Assembly (NCBI GenBank): GCA_017960005.1
Contig: JAGCZM010000156.1
Location: forward strand, 1-8,532
Reading direction: 5' to 3'
DNA: 8,532 bases
Origin: Eggerthellaceae bacterium
GTDB taxonomy: Bacteria > Actinomycetota > Coriobacteriia > Coriobacteriales > Eggerthellaceae
The position numbers and the translations under genes are program-made. Each line of letters begins with the position of its first letter. Positions within the stretch are counted from its first letter, which is position 1. Below the pieces are notes generated by a model, which did no database searches, was not told the DNA's origin, and saw only the letters and a list, made by a program, of their open reading frames with translations. This document shows, piece after piece, positions 6,273 to 8,532 of this stretch.

Positions 6273-7196
6273 CTATTTTGCAAAAATCACGCGCAGCGCA
6301 CCGGGAAGCACCGATACGCGATACGTGGCATCCGGTGAAGTGAGCTCCTCCCCGTCGATTTGGCAAGGCGGATCTTCCTTGAACCGCAGCACGAGCTCTT
6401 TGGCACGCAGGAATTCGACTTTCTTACACCAACCGTGCTTGCCGGTTTTGGCGCTCAAAAACGCCGCGGTGGCAAGAGCTTTCGAAATGGGAGCCTTGCA
6501 GATGCATATATCGAATATGCCGTCGGTGATATCTGCTTCGGGAACGATGGTAAAGCCGCCGCCGTAGGTCTGGCCGTTGTTGCAGGCAAGCAGCTTCATG
6601 GAACCGGGAATAGGCTCTCCCCCGTCGACGGACATCTCGTATTCGATGGACTCCATATGATGCAGGATTTGGTCGTATCCGGCCTGAGCATACAAAGCCA
6701 TGCCGGTTTTGCCGGTGACTTTGCGAAGCGACATGCTTTCGATGGCGATGGCGGCATCCATACCCCAGGAAACGGTCTCGGCGAAGTATTCGTCATTGAC
6801 CTTGCCGATGTCGACATTTCTGACATTGCCGGACATCAACTGGCCGATGGAAGCGTTGACATCGAAAGTGATACCGAGGCTTTTGGCAAAATCGTTGCCC
6901 GAACCGATGGGAATGACGCCGAACACGGGACGTTTTTCTTGGGGTATTTGCATCAAACCGTTGACCACCTCATGGACCACACCGTCACCGCCCAGTGCGA
7001 TGACGCAGGTATAGCCCTTGGCATCGGCGGCCAACTCGACGGCATGATGAGCCGACATCGTATAAACGACTTTGAGGTGCGATTCGCCGATGATTTCATG
7101 GAGCATGTCCTTGGCTTTGATGGTCGCGTAAGCCGCATAACCGTTTGCGGAGGTGGGATTGGCAATCAATAATGTTTTGTCGAATATCGTCTGCAT
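6273..7196 (-). CDS. YegS/DagK-family lipid kinase (diacylglycerol kinase catalytic domain)
   Basis: A 307-residue protein of the DAGK_cat family, which phosphorylates diacylglycerol or related lipids with ATP at the membrane surface. Motifs by residue: NPTSANG (13-19), the nucleotide-binding GGDG (69-72) followed by VVHEVVNGL, PIGSGNDFAKSLG (96-108), PEADITDGIFDI (219-230) and QIDGEE (279-284) near the C-terminus. No signal peptide or membrane segment is seen. The ATG at 7194-7196 gives the family-like start MQTIFDKTLLIANP and has GAGAGG about 12 bases upstream. A TTG at 7227-7229, with AAAAGGA 7 bases upstream, would add 11 residues and is a real alternative. The exact substrate cannot be told: diacylglycerol, undecaprenol-type and sphingosine-type lipids are all used in the family. 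It has its own terminator and looks like a single-gene unit. Confidence 0.92.
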   Translation of the reverse strand: MQTIFDKTLLIANPTSANGYAAYATIKAKDMLHEIIGESHLKVVYTMSAHHAVELAADAKGYTCVIALGGDGVVHEVVNGLMQIPQEKRPVFGVIPIGSGNDFAKSLGITFDVNASIGQLMSGNVRNVDIGKVNDEYFAETVSWGMDAAIAIESMSLRKVTGKTGMALYAQAGYDQILHHMESIEYEMSVDGGEPIPGSMKLLACNNGQTYGGGFTIVPEADITDGIFDICICKAPISKALATAAFLSAKTGKHGWCKKVEFLRAKELVLRFKEDPPCQIDGEELTSPDATYRVSVLPGALRVIFAK

Positions 7197-7402
7197 GATG
7201 AACCGGATCCTCTCTCTTTGTTCGATCAATCCATTGTCCTTTTACGGCTCAAATCACCGAAAAAGACATTCTTCTTGCAAAAGAAACGTCTGTACTTTAA
7301 CAGTAAAGTACAGACGTGACGGGTCTTTCACAAAAAGCAAAGAACTGCAAAACGTTTGCCCGCGTAAAACCGCCTTTGGTGGCAAAATCGTTAACGGGGC
7401 GT
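7197..7402 (-). other. Intergenic region between the trigger-factor-like and lipid kinase genes
   Basis: These 206 bases have no supported gene. They contain the perfect hairpin described separately at 7286-7317 and a weaker stem at 7370-7383 (CCACC/GGCGG with one mismatch, then TTTT). Between the hairpin and the lipid kinase gene I looked for a promoter and found none that convinces; TTGCAA (7276-7281) has no matching -10 box. Confidence 0.6.
7279..7317 (-). terminator. Perfect 14-bp hairpin with T-rich tail, probable terminator of the trigger-factor-like gene
   Basis: ACGTCTGTACTTTA and its exact reverse complement (7286-7299 and 7304-7317) are separated by four bases. On the minus strand the stem is followed by TTCTTTTG, as in an intrinsic terminator; on the plus strand no T run follows. 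It lies 86 bases past the trigger-factor-like stop codon, rather far. The stem is A+T-rich for a terminator, so a protein-binding palindrome is the alternative. Confidence 0.65.
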
Positions 7403-8532
7403 TTATTTCTTTTCGAAAGTTTTCTTCGCGGTTTGCAAAACGTATTTGTTGGCCTTGAGGCGCTCCGCGGTCTCGCGCAGGATGAATCCCTCGCCGCTTG
7501 ATTCCATGATCTGACGGGTCTCCTTGGGATCGACGTTGGGAGCAAGCTGCAGGCATGCCTCATTGATATCGTCTTCATCGATCGTCAGCTTCTCGTGGCG
7601 GTATACCGCGTCAAGCGCAAAGCCCTCCACGAGCATCTGGCGTGCCTGAACCATCAAAAACATGTTGAACTGTTGCTCGCCGCCGTTTTGGTTCACGAAG
7701 TCCTCGAACTTGACGTTGTTGTTGGCAAGCGTGTTTTTGAGGGTGGTCAATACGTTGTCGCGCATGGATTCGTACAAATCGTCGGGAATGACTCCTTCAA
7801 AACGCGCACCGATGGCGGTGGCTGCTTCCTGAAGCGCATAGGCGTCGTATTCTTTTCTGACCTCTCCCTGGAGGGTTTGACGGACCATGCCCTCGAACTC
7901 GGCCATGCCGCCGGTAAGTGCGGGAAGGTTCTCTTTGATGAATGCCTCGTTGATGGCGGGAATGATCTGGCGCTGGATGCATTTGACGGTTAACGTGACA
8001 TCGTAGGTGACCGTGATGTCATTGCCTTCCTTGTCATAGTCCCCCACCTCGACCGGAAGATCTCGGGTATCACCGGGGTTCATGCCCTGAAGCGCATCGT
8101 CGATGGCCTCGGGAAGAGCCTTGGAACCGACCAAATACGTTCTTCCTTCGGTAGAAAGGCCATCCTGCACGACACCGTCGAGCTTGGCGACGATGGCAAT
8201 CTCGACATAATCGCCGGCATGCACGGTATGGGGCGCATCCTCTTCGTACTTGGCATACTGGATGGCAACCTCCTCCATGCGGCGATCGAGCGCCTCTTGG
8301 GGAATCTCGTATTTCTGCAAAACCAACTCGACAGGATCGTATGAAGAAAGCTCGAACTGCGGCTTGGGTTTAAGGTTAAACGCAAAGATGTATTCGCGGC
8401 CGCGACGGGGGAAGGTTTCCGAGGGACGCTTGGGCGTAAAGGCGGGAATGATGCCCTTCTTGTCGATGGCCGTGACAATCAGGCAATCGACGGCCTGCGG
8501 CGCCACCAACGAATCGAGGTCTTTGATACCCA
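7403..8532 (-). CDS. tig: Trigger-factor-like ribosome-associated chaperone (N-terminus outside the window)
   Basis: The frame is open through the right edge: seven more codons lie before the TTG at 8507-8509, so this is the last 375 residues of a longer protein. Compared with the usual 430 to 460 residues, roughly 60 are missing, including the ribosome-docking signature that would settle the family. The visible order is: end of the N-terminal domain (REYIFAFNLKPKPQFELSSYDPVEL), an FKBP-like domain (VHAGDYVEI to VTLTVKCIQRQ), then the helical C-terminal chaperone domain (IPAINEAFIKENLP to KTFEKK). Trigger factor binds L23 at the exit tunnel and shields nascent chains. The FKBP-like domain lacks the expected aromatic pocket residues: the usual IPGFE appears as LPEAI. 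Prolyl isomerase activity is therefore doubtful. In many bacteria tig lies beside clpP/clpX; here a lipid kinase gene follows. Confidence 0.85.
   Translation of the reverse strand, partial: GIKDLDSLVAPQAVDCLIVTAIDKKGIIPAFTPKRPSETFPRRGREYIFAFNLKPKPQFELSSYDPVELVLQKYEIPQEALDRRMEEVAIQYAKYEEDAPHTVHAGDYVEIAIVAKLDGVVQDGLSTEGRTYLVGSKALPEAIDDALQGMNPGDTRDLPVEVGDYDKEGNDITVTYDVTLTVKCIQRQIIPAINEAFIKENLPALTGGMAEFEGMVRQTLQGEVRKEYDAYALQEAATAIGARFEGVIPDDLYESMRDNVLTTLKNTLANNNVKFEDFVNQNGGEQQFNMFLMVQARQMLVEGFALDAVYRHEKLTIDEDDINEACLQLAPNVDPKETRQIMESSGEGFILRETAERLKANKYVLQTAKKTFEKK

Noticed and set aside
6360..7172. A 270-codon plus-strand frame opposite the lipid kinase gene
   Set aside because: It is the shadow of a clear DAGK-family gene on the minus strand, and its product has no recognisable motif.
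7366..7383. A second terminator just after the trigger-factor-like gene (CCACC/GGCGG then TTTT)
   Set aside because: Only four pairs with a mismatch and a three-base loop; too weak next to the perfect hairpin downstream.

Overview
The window is the middle of a bacterial ribosomal-protein gene cluster, all read on the minus strand, with two non-ribosomal genes upstream of it. Read in transcription order (high to low coordinates) it holds: the 3' part of a trigger-factor-like chaperone gene running off the right edge; a YegS/DagK-type lipid kinase gene; a transcription terminator; a non-coding stretch with a good sigma70-type promoter and a structured leader; and then rplB-rpsS-rplV-rpsC-rplP-rpmC-rpsQ-rplN-rplX-rplE-rpsN-rpsH-rplF-rplR, with rplR cut by the left edge. 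The moderate G+C content, the zinc-type short S14, the C+ form of L24 and the style of S3 and the trigger factor suggest an actinobacterium, most likely a member of the Coriobacteriia. That placement is by eye and is not certain.

The ribosomal block joins the distal S10 operon (L2, S19, L22, S3, L16, L29, S17) to the proximal spc operon (L14, L24, L5, S14, S8, L6, L18) in the usual bacterial order, with no obvious terminator between the two. Genes in the S10 part are tightly coupled: rpsC/rplP and rplP/rpmC overlap by one base as TAATG, and the other gaps are 4 to 18 bases. The L24-L5, L5-S14 and S14-S8 spacers are 90, 99 and 111 bases long and carry inverted repeats. All the products serve assembly of the 30S and 50S subunits.

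The most unusual point is at the head of the block. The genes normally upstream of rplB (rpsJ, rplC, rplD, rplW) are not there. In their place are 297 non-coding bases, with a terminator for the lipid kinase gene, a TTGCAT-17-TATAAT promoter and a leader of about 165 bases. The leader contains inverted repeats that could form an H-type pseudoknot or an alternative hairpin, plus two tiny reading frames chained by ATGA overlaps. rplB has only a weak Shine-Dalgarno sequence, unlike its downstream neighbours. Together these suggest a split S10 operon whose L2-led half has its own, possibly autoregulated, transcription start. An assembly join cannot be excluded from sequence alone.

The two upstream genes look independent of the ribosome operon, although trigger factor works at the ribosome exit tunnel. 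A perfect 14-bp hairpin followed by a T-rich run lies between them and probably terminates the chaperone transcript. I see no tRNA, rRNA, CRISPR array, insertion sequence or phage gene.
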